Assembly (NCBI GenBank): GCA_937983065.1
Contig: CALKAL010000156.1
Location: 1 to 6,877 of the forward strand
Direction: 5' to 3'
DNA length: 6,877 nucleotides
DNA from: an uncultured Bacillaceae bacterium
GTDB lineage: Bacteria > Bacillota > Bacilli > Bacillales > Alkalibacillaceae
Shown here in pieces: positions 6,704-6,877 of this stretch. Position 1 is the stretch's first letter, and every line of letters starts with the position of its first letter. The translations under genes and the position numbers were made by a program. Below the pieces are notes generated by a model, which worked only from the letters and a program-made list of their open reading frames with translations, searched no databases and had not been told where the DNA came from.

Positions 6704-6877
6704 GGATTGGATAAATAAATTTGTGGGGTGGGTAAATTTTTTTGAAAAACTTTTCGACATTTTTCGATGTTTGGGATGGGTTGATATGAGGCGTGAGGGT
6801 GGTAAGGGTAGTTCTCTTGGACAAATCTTTGAGTGGAGAAGGAAGATTTGGGTTTGAGAGGTACGCTCAGGGACAAA

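Larger units (their letters stand above)
6571..6877. other. region without a convincing gene, strongly strand-skewed
   Basis: Beyond the small gene's ribosome binding site and the possible weak terminator I see no supported gene in these 307 bases. From about 6701 the plus strand is very poor in C and rich in G and T. Two minus-strand frames stay open from the window edge (one to 6664, one to about 6620) and a plus frame is open from 6657 to 6857, but none resembles a known family. Several simultaneous open frames are expected from the composition, so I do not call any of them. The minus-strand frames could also be the tail of a gene starting outside the window. Confidence 0.5.

Noticed and set aside
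1..6877. Search for CRISPR arrays, tRNA or rRNA genes, insertion sequences and attachment sites
   Set aside because: I saw no regularly spaced repeats, cloverleaf-like sequence, transposase motif or integrase site; the only repeats are the short tandem and inverted ones listed.

Overview
The window looks like chromosomal DNA from a low-to-moderate-GC Firmicute of the family Bacillaceae. The evidence is the secA – prfB – cccB gene order, a Bacillus-type diheme-free cytochrome c-551 lipoprotein, strong AGGAGG-type ribosome binding sites, use of GTG and probable TTG-adjacent starts, and intrinsic terminators closing each transcription unit. A very acidic extracytoplasmic linker in one protein fits, but does not prove, an alkaliphilic or salt-tolerant member.

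Layout. Positions 1-1668 (+ strand) hold the 3' part of a VanY/DacY-type zinc D,D-carboxypeptidase, overlapped by a membrane-anchored CapA-family (PGA_cap) protein; this cell-envelope pair ends at an intrinsic terminator (1686-1717). Positions 1771-3281 (- strand) hold prfB (release factor 2) followed by cccB (cytochrome c-551). The prfB reading frame is split by the classic RF2 programmed +1 frameshift at 3207-3221, so the true gene begins at 3281. The pair has a probable extended -10 promoter at 3322-3347 and a terminator at 1772-1810. Positions 3473-6144 (- strand) hold secA with its own promoter (about 6192-6221) and a strong terminator (3473-3520). Positions 6291-6570 (- strand) hold a small unrecognised CxxC/coiled-coil gene with its own ribosome binding site and terminator. 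Positions 6571-6877 have no convincing gene; the stretch has strongly skewed base composition and an unexplained inverted repeat.

How the genes work together. SecA drives post-translational protein export through SecYEG. RF2 terminates translation at UGA/UAA and limits its own synthesis through the in-frame UGA. CccB is an exported, lipid-anchored electron carrier, so it is a Sec client. The left-hand pair acts on the outer face of the membrane, in peptidoglycan trimming and a CapA-type envelope function. The two blocks are convergent and separated by back-to-back terminators. I see mainly conserved housekeeping genes. The least explained items are the 71-residue CxxC protein, the right-hand skewed region, and the acidic-repeat linker of the CapA protein. 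I did not find a convincing undescribed multi-gene system.
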